DNA from: Monocercomonoides exilis
Lineage: Eukaryota; Preaxostyla; Oxymonadida; Polymastigidae
Assembly (NCBI GenBank): GCA_001643675.2
Contig: LSRY02000077.1
Span: 1 to 64,000 of the forward strand
Direction: 5' to 3'
Length of the DNA: 64,000 nucleotides
A model generated the notes under the pieces. The model was not told where the DNA came from and ran no database searches. It saw only the letters and a program-made list of their open reading frames with translations. The position numbers and the translations under genes were made by a program. The stretch's first letter is position 1, and the number at the start of each line of letters is the position of its first letter. This document shows positions 52,601 to 61,759 of this stretch, in pieces.

Positions 52601-55228
52601 ATGCAATATGACACATTAGAACGATTTGTGGACGAAAAGAAGGGGGCTGACTCAGAAGGGTGTGGGAGAACGAAGGCTAATCCGTGCAAGACAATTGGAT
52701 CAGCTATTGATGAAAGCTCAAATCTTTCTCAAAAGAAGTTAATTTTGATGGGAAAAGAATTCATTCTCAAAAGCACACTCCACACGAAGGAGAGCATTAT
52801 TGAAATATTCTCGTTGCCTGCAAACGAAATGGAAGCTGAGAGCAAAACGAGAATTTTGGGAGAATCAAATGAAAATGACTTTGCAATGTTCGACATATCA
52901 AGCGGTGGGAAAATGCATTTCAAAGATCTGTGCTTAGTGAACGACGCTGACAAAATTACAGGAGCAGGGGTATCGAAGATCATCTCGTTGACAGACGAAG
53001 GCGAAGAGGTCAGTCTTGAGTCATGCGACATTTCTGGGGAAAATACAAAAGAAAAAGTGCTCACAACAATTCTTGTACATATTTCATGTGGAACACTCAA
53101 AATGTCTTCTGTGAACGTGCGTTTTGATGGTGGAGATACAACACGTCCTGCGATTGTTTGCGAAGAATGCGTTAAGTCCATCATATGGTCAGGCGGATCA
53201 ATGACAGATGTGAACAAAAAAGGAGACACAGTGCAAAGAGGAAGTGCACTTTATATTGACGGGAGAAATGCAAAGTCTATCATATCGGTGTCTTTGAAGA
53301 ACATCATATTTGATAACTGCGTTACAAGCGAAAGCGACTGTGGAGGAGCAGTTACACTTTTTGTTGCAGATAACAAGAGCTTAACTGTTCTTCATTCTTT
53401 GAAGTTTAAAAAATGCGGTTCGGATGATGAGGCAAAAGGAAAAGGAGGAGGATTATACGTTTCATTTGAAGAATTTACTTCAAGCAATTTTCCAATTTCG
53501 TTCAATTTAATTTCATTCGAAGATTGTTCAGCTGCTGTTGGGAAGGATTTGGCGATTCAAAACGAGAAAGGGATGGACGGAATAACTTCCAGCTTATTTA
53601 ACGTCGATTTTGAAGAGTTGTACCACAAAGAAAATTTATTTGTTGTTATCGATGGAGCTGGAAAGGCACACGATTTGCTGAGCGGCCCTGATGCTTTGCC
53701 TTATTCATCAAGTAAGATTTATATGTCTTACAGCACTGGCACAAATAAGAATGACTGTGGAATGCAGAATTGGGAATGCAAGACCATCGAATATGGTATA
53801 CAGAAGCTGTCGCAAAATGAAGACAACGAGTGCTTCTTGATTTTGGAGACAGACACAGAGCTGGATGCGCTTTGCAGGTTTGTCAAAGGGATGACTTTGC
53901 AAGCATCTGAAGAAGCTGAGCGAAAAGTCATCAAAGTTGCAAATATTGATCAGAAGGCAAGGTCACATGTATTTTATGCTGAGGCGACTGGGAAAATGAA
54001 AGATTTGGCAATAGAGTATACGAATGAAGTGATATTTTATTGTAAATCTCTTATAACGATCACCAGTGCTCATTTCTCGATGATTCGCATAAGTATCCTT
54101 CCGACAGGAGAGATTAATAATCTCCGTTCAGCATCTTTGCTTGATGTTTCTAAATCAAACATGCTACTGAATGACTGCCAGTTCGCGGGATTGAAGCAAG
54201 AAAGCTACGAAAGCGCTTTTGTCAGGCAATTAGCTGAAAATAAAAATAAAATAGAAACAGAAAATAATAAAATGAAAAACAAAAGTCTTTTTGATACAAA
54301 TATGGACGAGTGCGCTTGGAGTGAAGGGCAAGTCTCATTTCAAAATTCAGATGTTACTCTGAACAATGTGACAATTGAAAGATCATACCAATCCGGCGGA
54401 CTTTCACTCATTCAATGCGGTGCCGTGAGATTGAGGGACTGTCTGTTCCGAGAAAATGGTGCTGATATCTCGTCGAATCCTTCTTTCCCTTCGATCAGAC
54501 GAAACATCATGTGCGAGGCCAGTAGTCAGGTTCATTCTTCAGTCGAACTTGAGAGCTTGCAGGACGAAAGCGACGGGAAGAAAGAAGGGACGATGCTGTG
54601 GATGTACAATTCAGCATCTGATTTGGCTTGCCACGTCAGCGGAAAGGTTGCGTATTCGATGAAATCTTTGCTTTTCACGCCTTCGATTGAATCTGTTGAA
54701 GCGAAAGAAGAAGAAAGAAGGCTTCATGTAACTGTAGGAGGAAAATTGCTTCTTCCTTGTTTCTCGTATGTCTGCTTTGTCGGATATAATGACACAACAT
54801 GGAGCGAATATGCTGTTGATAATTTAAAACAGGAATCAGAAGACAAGTTTTTATTTAGCATCAATCTTCAATACTTCATAGCCAAATATTTCACTGTCAA
54901 GTTCTATTACAACATAAACAACGAACGAATTTTCATCGAGAGCAATGTACCTTGGAACAACACACACATCGATCCTCCAATCGTTGGCCCTCAAAATTCT
55001 TCAAATGTCCCATTGATTGTTGGCTTGTCTGTTGGCGGAACTGTTGTCGTAATTGCGTCTATTGTGATTATTGTGATCTGCTGCAGAAAATACAGAAAGA
55101 ATTCTTCAAAGTATCAATCTATTAATGGAGTGAGCACAAATCTGCCTTCATATTTTCCTCATCATGAAGAATCTGGCGCAATTCAATATCAGTCTATCAC
55201 TTCTTCTCCGAGATCGCTTTATTATTAA
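43607..55228 (+). CDS. Giant type I surface protein with nine beta-helix-like modules
   Basis: One intronless frame of 3,873 residues from the ATG at 43607. It begins with a signal peptide (MRWSFIFVIYYVCLAEDV). Nine modules of about 360-500 residues each open with a Cys-Gly/Pro-Cys-Lys signature, at about 43715, 44909, 46049, 47564, 48707, 49964, 51338, 52682 and 53775. Within most modules come runs of short beta-strand sequence and GGG(I/L)(Y/F) or GGA(L/I) motifs, as in parallel beta-helix (pectin-lyase-like) and Pmp-type proteins. Near the C-terminus one membrane helix (VGGTVVVIASIVIIVICC) is followed by a 45-residue cytoplasmic tail containing YQSI twice. The likely place is the cell or phagosome surface, with adhesion or recognition as an inferred role. 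Confidence 0.92.
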   Translation: MRWSFIFVIYYVCLAEDVTDAYVSDDGNGFCTSEAQPCKTFEEALAAMDEWNNHKLTINVVGYITLHRDVILHALESGMEICSSSNSLSKIILPEVIKHEGSNYYPIQNEGFLALRNIDINQQPVMYDEEKRKKNGVLHSRYYFSMTDCKLSFNNPDDAVIETCNFCVEGQFTLSRLTIDKANGHTFSRSMFESSINYCQTIDITNCVFSDMTFKQGRFISLESETISVTNCSFKNVTSLGRWTSIILNSCTDKNSQLTLMIDNMTVENVNAPNAEEGGGMAIGLDPGSLLTVKGSQTLFKSCGCDTTKTGKGGGIYVEGDLDVELMFEKEIKFDDNHAFLGTNIFIFNMSLETVVQKDHFLFAADDNGVFSWKENELMGTKYSPKTQFIEDFYDYSAEDEILNLFMFLSGLKSRNIYLSQNGKDHIYCGLTVYPCESIAFSTSQFDIKNTNSKTLHLPAYKTTHLSKAVLLEKELSSVAFSVAGVFSQSNNEQMAEINIMQSIEALSDAERGSVNCHCTTSFHSIQFDLPDKFISTAVLPTSVISWMFDSHSAYLFLDKCSICAPENVLKPLEYRFLCGEGGSVKIVDTQMIGKDESKITTRWEESPFLISKMSGDLTISGLTMERIEVIDGACVSVTSGGESSELKVSIANSSFKSITSTCGREGGALSIKLNEENAAFQLKGNDATSFTSCAAEGCQSKGGGLFLEMTGENSLFQVPKSSSFVVFGKGNRATFGTGMYFVWDNLQTKKEDLTPLGEGLTAAENVVAVCDRGAMEKELDLFVYLKVVDDAAKSDEVYAGKSDRAELCLVAEYPCHLVSSAMKRFAADDKQKRIIVCGEVEIETDLTWGSTTNKEIVISSLPFNEELTRNVNQSHFTNAQSSRKSQKNNQFERSRMVLTANAAVKAQGDAAVKNTHTLTIEHITFLINEMKRDFHPSCLISSDNAMTVSMLQSTDRENVSELSSQSDCSVSLTDVYVLGDVGTERVTTLNSLLEINSGSLLISGLQISTQFTFAKSPISLADLLILAKITALKIGTEASSSPSAAFGDNNDNYLIVQEGPLIEINRNTINMNGDFSFIESANGPALINIGRDGHAIVSNSHIKRCLNGAASDGKGGVFGVSLIGELVLRNTTFESCGMKGEGGWGGAIYVTGSAELELHSCIIKDCFTGKGGKGCGGGLFIDKDLSEFVSEDTIISGCTTYGGCGGGIYANAKAEGNLVQAQIKMTFEGNGREEEDATAKGKDIFISDTHATEMTAEANPFYLCGTSEVGRKVYYSNLAIEPAVEKEEEGWLGYDIRKRKVNTNEGTTDANCGLSNEQPCKTIKTAIDLFPTQVGAGDDAEKTVELSEESDESEKETILVSKKKVAIEGKLREDRRIASIIITNLEVAGTLFAIDTDGTLNLKDVQITHNSKHEENCQSSLFQVNEGSQRANLILQNIQISTEAVYSLNKHFTASLIKSYSGKVRISDISISTFGLEQPAISIVGATSSLVIGGNTTLKFISQPTTDSPAGILINTGDEPIDVAIEGISIVDANAPASTKGGGICVFLSDESSSFHLCHEEAISSKEKVTLSGCRVSGEAGKGGCIFLSMKQSVDVKFPKYKANILFDSEGDVKSDAFKGKYLFFEAKSLLNCINNEKFGFLIEDYETYGDWPNLIGLDEAEFVNEEIELFRLIFATAENVIKINAKDGKDVTWCGGERNCKSFSYGVSRLDFESANPSLFLLGSNPFPVSEQLVCKGSEGNLKICGDSSSDAKANLVFAAEFSLSAKEDDSKESCILFESGTELENIIASVPEMFMTDDLEQPQAIFELRGTSGCLKLNKVTFTQRDSKTERELFGSHILRKDLSMKTIHSTTDLGSEYRLVLINDGSAEFVEVKLEKPETKDFLLFQSSPFFFSVSSGGHCTLSSCTFSGIKITVEREAVVEMKSCEGATNGATFTIRKCTFTECVSSKGVEGGALSIKSSLDTSRIRFLDDGPTSFANCQAEENEGRGGGLYIFLHSNEEPFGGVEFPKKKENFVIEGNCNAHEGKGIFLDVSDLSATVKKENFAFAELIDKAQRESLLYGRDDSVFTDKPIDLYSFLLDEYFSDVIFLKGENVDAQQALTSSQASFAFCGHFNAPCKSFGEGTKHFPKDSQRNRLVIEKKAFAEYTYFWTKFDELFVSGEPETFFKKTDLTENECSAIEDDNQYGILDFPSSLTTENDYQAVMSFDYPITFSHLVVSFPPSFKADTSFGGNACREENHSFKGNQQAGFVPRGLYFCNGAGTNGKISFEFCTFQLSSAPTSELNYYIISSTSGMISFKDVIFDGAQQATKYVSESPNINSHANGDEKFVLFNLSPIRLGGDDITGILISNSLFSHISIAQGPLFYLERLQSAVFENNIFTSICRNGDEEMEPPKIGGSIIDVVEQKAEYFITISGTQFSQCTSPLSKQGGAISIESPKSYVGNILKIDKGSSFEKCACNKDEGRGGAISFYYSALQDVTFSKLQFEDTNEAKIGKNIWVGFSTFDMNKLRNAFYGLRKFDRYEGAENEYAISIEGAEALETDLIPILNLNRMTVAYVSNDGNDDSELCGIKVLPCKTVMKAHSVLSHSIEDRYSTLKLLSRTVLSENIVARQQIVTVIESADERRKEIAEIPANMNRFGAEFQVVNILLVRNIEFICGAKNENSNDSKATYSSKEVENDNEMLIQSYYDAAFLIHNIQDAKLARLSLVSCTFTAGADMIKIKNNLICVDGGELDMDDVLFDGMGLDCNSAICVAYGGEVALTGVTIKNCVFVKYVIGLYPNSRCKLLRCLFSSLLLTYNSVVETFVEQNANKDAEEKHNIEFDDCEWRNITGYSCLSYSSKSRNGEIKLTKCSFSYCDSKMRYGIIFISSYQTNIITLNRITMFNCLCNVGGAVYISLLEQDSLESPPLLQSPVFSSKLTNEQQGNEESIIFHNCLFIGNISDSLVCHVCLCDSRKDFIKNTVFDDLCYSSSKTESVYLDVKVDPSQSGWKDNWMQYDTLERFVDEKKGADSEGCGRTKANPCKTIGSAIDESSNLSQKKLILMGKEFILKSTLHTKESIIEIFSLPANEMEAESKTRILGESNENDFAMFDISSGGKMHFKDLCLVNDADKITGAGVSKIISLTDEGEEVSLESCDISGENTKEKVLTTILVHISCGTLKMSSVNVRFDGGDTTRPAIVCEECVKSIIWSGGSMTDVNKKGDTVQRGSALYIDGRNAKSIISVSLKNIIFDNCVTSESDCGGAVTLFVADNKSLTVLHSLKFKKCGSDDEAKGKGGGLYVSFEEFTSSNFPISFNLISFEDCSAAVGKDLAIQNEKGMDGITSSLFNVDFEELYHKENLFVVIDGAGKAHDLLSGPDALPYSSSKIYMSYSTGTNKNDCGMQNWECKTIEYGIQKLSQNEDNECFLILETDTELDALCRFVKGMTLQASEEAERKVIKVANIDQKARSHVFYAEATGKMKDLAIEYTNEVIFYCKSLITITSAHFSMIRISILPTGEINNLRSASLLDVSKSNMLLNDCQFAGLKQESYESAFVRQLAENKNKIETENNKMKNKSLFDTNMDECAWSEGQVSFQNSDVTLNNVTIERSYQSGGLSLIQCGAVRLRDCLFRENGADISSNPSFPSIRRNIMCEASSQVHSSVELESLQDESDGKKEGTMLWMYNSASDLACHVSGKVAYSMKSLLFTPSIESVEAKEEERRLHVTVGGKLLLPCFSYVCFVGYNDTTWSEYAVDNLKQESEDKFLFSINLQYFIAKYFTVKFYYNINNERIFIESNVPWNNTHIDPPIVGPQNSSNVPLIVGLSVGGTVVVIASIVIIVICCRKYRKNSSKYQSINGVSTNLPSYFPHHEESGAIQYQSITSSPRSLYY

Positions 55229-56383
55229 TTTACATATTCCTAAAGATTCATCTGCCATTTTTTATTTTTCCTTTCCATTTTGTTTGTGTTTTTTTGCTAA
55301 GTTTAATGCTGTATTGACAAATTACTTTTTAAGAGTATGTTCAGAATTTTATAGAAAAGTTTGAATGAGTGAAAATTTTTTTTTGATCTTTCATTACCAT
55401 TTTTGTTTCATCGGTAAAAGTTATGGAGAATGATTCAACAAGTTTTCGAATAATTTTCTGAACTTTCTTTTTCATTGCATACTTTTTTTATGTTATATGT
55501 GAGCTTTTCTCACGATTTGGAACTTTTTTTCTGCTTGATAATTTTTTGACTCGCAAAAGGAAAATTTATACAAAAGTTAAATTGAAAATTTATAAGTAAT
55601 GAATCATTTATTTACTTGAAAAGTGATAATTTTTTGTTTGATTTTTGTTTTTGCATTTTCAATCACTTTATTTCAAGATAAATTATCGAATGAATTTTAT
55701 TTTTTGTTTTTTGAATAATTTTTTTAAAAATTGGATCTCACAAAATTAACGTAAAAGTTGATTTTTTTCACCACAGCAATGGACTTTCTGAATCATAAAA
55801 CAAATAGAAAAACAAACATTCACTTTACACAATCCATCATGATTTCATTCAAAATAACTTGAATTGCAACTGCTATTCAACATTTGTGTGAAACTTGTAT
55901 TTCTTTCAAGAGAATCATTTTCGTTTCAGAGCATTTCAAATATCTTTTAAGTTCGTTGCTTCAAATCCTGATGCAACATAAATATTTTATCTGTCCACAG
56001 CATCATCTATACACTTTCAAAACATCTGATTAATAATTTTCTATAAAAATATTCTTCAACTTCCTTTCAATTGAAGAACCATCAAAAAAAGCACTGCTAA
56101 TTTTCTATGCAAAGAATGAAATAAACAACAATGTTTAGAAAATTTTGTCATTTTAGTTCAATGTTTGATTCTTTTTTTGTGGACGTTTCAGAAAAATAGT
56201 GTTCATAAAAGAGGAAATACGTTTTTCCAATCATTCGAAATTCGAACAAATGAAGTATTCAAAATCTGTGAAGTGGAATTGCAAACATCGAAGTGATTTG
56301 AAAAATAAATAAATTAATAAATAAAATGCATCATCAATAAACAATGCTATCTTCTAAATGCTAATGAAAAACATAAAATAAGT
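55229..56383. other. AT-rich intergenic region
   Basis: 1.15 kb after the surface-protein gene; T- and A-rich throughout. No gene or structured element recognised. Confidence 0.7.
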
Positions 56384-57797
56384 CTATAGTTTCAAACAAC
56401 AATGCAATCCGGTGAAGAAATCTTCATACCCATCTTCTTCCATCTTTTCATACACTTTTCTTTTCATCTCTATTCGTTTTACCTCCTCTTCTTTTCCTTT
56501 CATTTTGATATTCAATCTTTCGGCAAGTTCTTCAAAAAACGATAGATACATTGGAAACAAATATTGTTCAACATTTGATTGAATAAACACCTTCAAAACG
56601 CTTTCAACAGTTCAAATTTCAAGCAAAACGCCAATTCCCACTGAACTGTTTTTCACTGCACTAATTTATAATTCCATGCACATCTTGCTAATTTCTGTAT
56701 GATCTCCATTAACTGACCGAAGCACCCAAGAAACGCTTTTGATAAGCCCTTCAAATTCTTCATTCCACAATTTGCATCTGAGGAAATAAATCGCGAATAC
56801 TTCAAGCCAACTCATCAATGAAAGCTCTTCTCTCGCTTCCTTTCCTCTTTCCTCTCCCTTTTTTTTGTCCCAATCCACATTCCTTGTCAGCTCTTCCAAT
56901 TCCCTTGCTGCTTCTCTCGCTCAATGCAACTCATTCACAATAACTTCTTCCAAGCTATTGTCAACCAAAATCGATAAATCAAGAACTCCCATGCAGACTG
57001 ATACGCAAGCCGTGTCATAGTTCGATGCTCCTGATGATATTCAATGATTTTTTTTGATCTCATTCAAATATAATTCTTGTGCAAAATACTAATGAAAAAT
57101 GAGAAAAACATAAAAAATAAAATAAAAGTCAGTAAATAAAACGATATGCGCAAAAATTTTTCATACTTCATATCTCCCAATGCTATTCAAAGCTAATAAT
57201 GCCATTTCCACTTCTTTTCGAGTCTCTTCGCTTTCCTCTTTCTTCGAGGCAGCTTTCAGAAGGCAAGATACGCAAATTGAAAGTAATTCAGATGAGAGGT
57301 CATAATCAAGAGTTAGATAGCATTCGCAAACATCAACAAGAAGCTTTTCGTTCTTTTCTTCTTTTTTCTTATCTTCTTCAATCATGATCTTCTCAAATCT
57401 TTAGCTCAACGAAGAATAATTAAATGCGAAATTGATAACGTTATTAAGTACTTTGCAACATCCCGCAAACTTCAATAAATAAATAGCATTTTCAAAATTC
57501 AATTTCTTGCTTTCAATAATTCTATTTATTTTATCGAACAGTTCCTTTGTGAAAACTGTTTGAAATTCCACATAATTCAATTTTTCTACAATTTCATTCA
57601 ACTCTTCGATTTTCTGCATTTGTTCATCTTTTCCTCATTCTTCCAGTTCATGAAACAATTCTTCAAAAGGCATTCAAAAAATCAAATATTTTGTTCAGAA
57701 TGGTTCAAATCAAATAAATGAGCAAACTTGAAAACTGTTCTGTTCTGGCCGTAGCCTGAACTCCTTTTTCACATTTATCATCGTCCGATAAACTCAT
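56384..57797 (-). pseudogene. Decayed copy of the NLTRLAYQSAW helical family
   Basis: The minus strand carries the same three-exon plan as the intact copies. Exon 1 is 57728-57797, the intron ends in TTGAAG, exon 2 starts at 57660, a second intron follows 57169 or so, and exon 3 runs to 56384. In-frame stops interrupt it: a TGA shortly after the start of exon 2 where the intact plus-strand copy has a Cys codon, a TAA before RFEK, and a TGA after NELH. At least two frameshifts lie in the NLTRLAYQSAW region (56960-57060). Segments such as EKLLVDVCECYLTL and KEVEMALLALNSIG remain close to the copy at 61760-63226, so inactivation looks fairly recent. Confidence 0.88.
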
Positions 57798-59205
57798 TCT
57801 GCTTGTTATAAAAAATCTTCAAAAATCGGGGCGATGCTTGGCAAATAACAAAATAAAAGATAAATGCAAATATAGTTGATAATCTTGCAGTCTTAAAATG
57901 ATCGCAACACAAACTGTACTTTTTTTGCTTTATAAAAAGAAGTGCAAAATAAAGTGCGAAGAAGCCGCAAGTATTGGTTGAATGAAAACAGAAAATGGAA
58001 ATCTTTTGTTTTTTTGATCTAACCAACAAAAAATTTTAGTGAAGAAAAAGTTTTCGATTTTCTTTTTTCGTTTTGCAAATTGAGTTTGTTTTTTATTGGT
58101 ATGAAATTGGGTATGCTTATTGCACAGAAATATGCATTTTTAGAAAAAAGAAAAAGAAAAGAAGCAATCAAATTTCATTCAAGAAATGTATTTTTCGACA
58201 ATTGACAAACAATATTCAGACTGAAAACAAGGAAAAAAGATGCTTGAATTCTCAATGAATTTTATTTGATATTTTTTCTTGTTTTTCAATTTTCGTTTTT
58301 CATTCAAGATGATTCATAGGATTATCGGGGAAAAAAAAGAATTGTCGATTCAATTCTAAAATCAGTCAAGCAGCAGAAGAACATGGAAAAATGGTTTCAT
58401 TAAGAAATGAACAAATTATGAAAATTCTTGAAGGTCATCTCCATCATCAAGGATGGCAGGACAAATGATTGGTGGAAAAGCAACAATGAATGAAAAAGAC
58501 ATTTTTATAAGTCATTCATCAAAAACCTAGAAGAAATGAATCAGAGAATTCAGCTGCTCAGCCAAAAGAATGAAGAGAGTGGAAAAGAATTCCAATTCAA
58601 TGTCCAAATATTTCCATTTGCACACACTTTTCTCTTCTTGGAGCAAACAAGATACTCTTTGCTGGACTTCAACTACCACCAAATCTTTTCCCAATGGCTG
58701 ATGAGAATGAATGCACATCCCTTTTTGAATGTCTCTTCAATCCTTCCATTTTTTCTCTTTGTCAAAAAGCAGCACAGTCATCAGAAAAAATACCTGTCTT
58801 TTCAGTCATTTCTCATCTAACATTCTTTGAATGTTTCATCTGCCGCATAACGTAATTAGTCTTGAACATTTTTGGTCTCTCTCTATTTTCTACTTGTGTG
58901 ATGGTGCTGACAATTATCTTATCATCACCCTCACCCCAACCATTCGCATCGATATCAGCTTTTTCAATCTGCGCCCTTCTGTTGGATATACAAATTAAAA
59001 GAAATTGCAAAACCTCTCAATGAATGATACGGACATTTGTGATAATTGAATGAAGGAATTACGTGCAACGTCTTTTTCCTCTTCTTCTTCTTCCTCTTCC
59101 TCTTTCTCTTCCCCTTCATCTTTTTCTTTCTCTTGATAGTGAAATCTTTTCCCTTTCTTTCTTTCTTCTTTGACAACTATTTCTTTTTCTTCATCTTTCC
59201 TTCTT

Positions 59206-59248
<43 letters not shown>
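59206..59248 (+). repeat. (CACTTT)n hexanucleotide repeat
   Basis: About seven perfect copies of CACTTT, followed by a degenerate CGTTCTCGTCT stretch. Confidence 0.95.
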
Positions 59249-59249
<1 letters not shown>

Positions 59250-59414
59250 TCTTTTTCATTCTCGTTCTCGTCTCGTTTTCGTCTCGTTCTCTTCTTTCTC
59301 CCTTCCCGTTTTCATTACTTGTCTGTATTTTTGCATAAGTTGGGGTGAAATACCGCTTGCAATTGATTCAATTCTATTCAGAATATGGAATTCCATTCAT
59401 CTTTGGACAAATGT

Positions 59415-59507
59415 GAAGAAGAAGAAGAAGAAGGTGAAGAAGAAGAAGAAGAAGAAGAAGAAGAAGAAGAAGAAGAAGAAGAAGAAGAAGAAGAAGAAGA
59501 AGAAGAA
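59415..59507 (+). repeat. (GAA)n triplet repeat
   Basis: About 30 GAA triplets with one GGT interruption. Open frames across it are artefacts. Confidence 0.95.
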
Positions 59508-59861
59508 TGAGAAGGGGAAGAATAAGTTAAATTAGAAGAAGCAGAAGAGGAGGAGGAAGAAGAAGGAAGAATTGAAGGTATTGAATGACGAATAAGTTGT
59601 TGAGAAGTTAATAATAAGAATGAGAAAAGGAAGAATGCGAAGATTCCATCATCATCTTTCACGAAAGGTTGGATTGTCTAATCGAAGAAAAGGATGATGA
59701 AGTTGTTACTAATGCAGATGTTGATGATGATTATGCTTTTTCATTTTCTTCATTTCCTTTTTTCCCATCTTTTCCATCCTTTCCTTTTTTCTTATCTTTT
59801 TCTTTATACCCCTTGCTCTCATTCTCACAGAGCACTGATGCTTTTAGGAGTTTTTTTTTTT

Positions 59862-59866
<5 letters not shown>

Positions 59867-59920
<54 letters not shown>
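59867..59920 (+). repeat. (GT)n microsatellite
   Basis: About 27 GT units following a 12-base T-run. Confidence 0.97.
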
Positions 59921-59925
<5 letters not shown>

Positions 59926-61759
59926 TTGAAAAACCAAACTTCTTTTATCATTATCGTCAGTACCACTTTTTTGATACTTCTTTGTTTGCGAGTGAAATCG
60001 AACTTTTGTTTTCCTTCACAAATTCATCGACAAATCAGCAATTCCTTCTTTCTCTTCGTCTTCTTCTCCTTCTTTTCCTGCATTTCCTTCTCCCTTTTCA
60101 TCCACACTTCCCTCTTCTCCCTATTCTCTTTCTTTTCCTTCGCATCTGTCAGCATACTCTCCTCACTGAAGCGGTCTTTCCATTCAGTTTTATGTAACTT
60201 TTCTTCACCCAGAAGCTGTTCAACATCGACGGAATATCATCCAGTGTTATTCAATCGACTGAACTGTGCTGATTGAATGAAAGAAGGAAAGGCGGAAAAG
60301 ATTCCTTTAAAAGAAGATGACGCTAAAAAAAAAACACGGTAAAAAAGCAAATTGAGTGTGAATGCTTTCACAAGTGACTGCAAGTTTTCGTGGATGGAAC
60401 TGGTGATAATCTGTAGTTAGTATTAGTTTTAGAGTGAAGTTATAAATAAATTCCAAAAAAAAAGAAAGTTAAAATTAATAAATCTTAAAAGAAAAGGAAA
60501 AAAGAAAAAGAAAGAAGAAAAAGTGAAAACATGAAATTATCATTGCAAAAAAAAGTTAGATTTATTTAAATTTTTTTAAATTTCCTTCTTTCTTATTTAA
60601 GTGAAAAAATGCAAAATTGTTTCATAAATTGTATGACACACCTTTATTTAATCAAACATTTCTATTGTAGTCTGTTCCGTCTTTTTGATTCGTTTCTTCT
60701 TCTTCCATGTGGCTTCAAGGTTTGCCTCGAAATCCACACAGAAATCGGTGAATCAACAATAATCATCAAAACAACCCAAAATGATGTATTTTCCAAAAAA
60801 CTTAACAAGCGTCTTTACCGATAAATACACATCAGCGGTAACACCATTGAACGATTAATATGTTGAAATGAATTCAAAATTCAGCATGTGCTTGGTTCCG
60901 CATATTATTTCAATCTCCCTTCGCCATCTCGACTTTGTTCATCTTCTCTCAGCCTCAAAACCTTTTGGAATAAAATCTCTTTCAATGATCAATAAACGAT
61001 GCTGTACATTGTTGCCTTGATAAATTCTCTTATGCGTTCAATTATAACGCGCTCAATCATCAAAAAACTGCGAATTGATGAAAGCTTCATTCCCTCCATC
61101 ATTTTTCATTCAGCTTGAACAACCCTCTCAAGTCACGAACAAATAACAAAATCATCCTGATGTCTCAAAACTTTTCCCAACACATTAAATTTGAAACATT
61201 CCCGGAAACAAGCAAACACTCTGAAATAACAGAAAAAATCATTTCTGACAAGGAAAGCTTCCAGAAAACTCTAAATGTGAGGGGAATAAGTGTAATATTA
61301 ATGTGTTTTAATTTAAAGGAGCTCTGAAGTGAGTGCACGATTAATGAGCAAACTGTTTCTTTTCTCTCTCTTTTTTTGAAAAGTTCAAAAAAGCACCAAA
61401 TTTCCCCTTCTTTGTTTCACTCAGAATGTTAAAATAGATATTTTTTTAAATACTCAATTCCAGACATGTGGGATATTTTCCGATATGTTCAACTATTCAT
61501 CGAAATTCAATCCATTTCCATGAAATGAATTATTGTTGGTTCGATCAGAAAGAAATTAAACTCTTTCGTATTTGGCTAAATACGACCATCATTTCAGCTT
61601 CTTTGTGATTTCTTTTTTAACAGAGATTTTTTTTTACTTATCAAAGGAATTGAGTGTGGCCTTTATCTTTGTTTTGTCATCAATCATCAATGTTGTTTTT
61701 GTTTTTTGTTTTTCAGTTGAATTTTTTTAGAAATTTGATCTTTGTTAATCATAGACAAA

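Larger units (their letters stand above)
57798..61759. other. 4-kb intergenic region rich in microsatellites
   Basis: AT-rich DNA with simple repeats but no recognisable coding gene. Open frames of up to 170 codons here consist of repeat translation or AT-rich chance reading. One 94-codon plus-strand frame at 58536 has ordinary-looking composition but no family match that I can name. Confidence 0.6.

Noticed and set aside
43607-55228. Bacterial or chlamydial Pmp/autotransporter gene acquired by transfer
   Set aside because: GGG(I/L)Y-type motifs are similar, but the protein has a eukaryotic-style signal peptide and a single C-terminal membrane helix with a cytoplasmic tail, not a beta-barrel. 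The codon use looks native.
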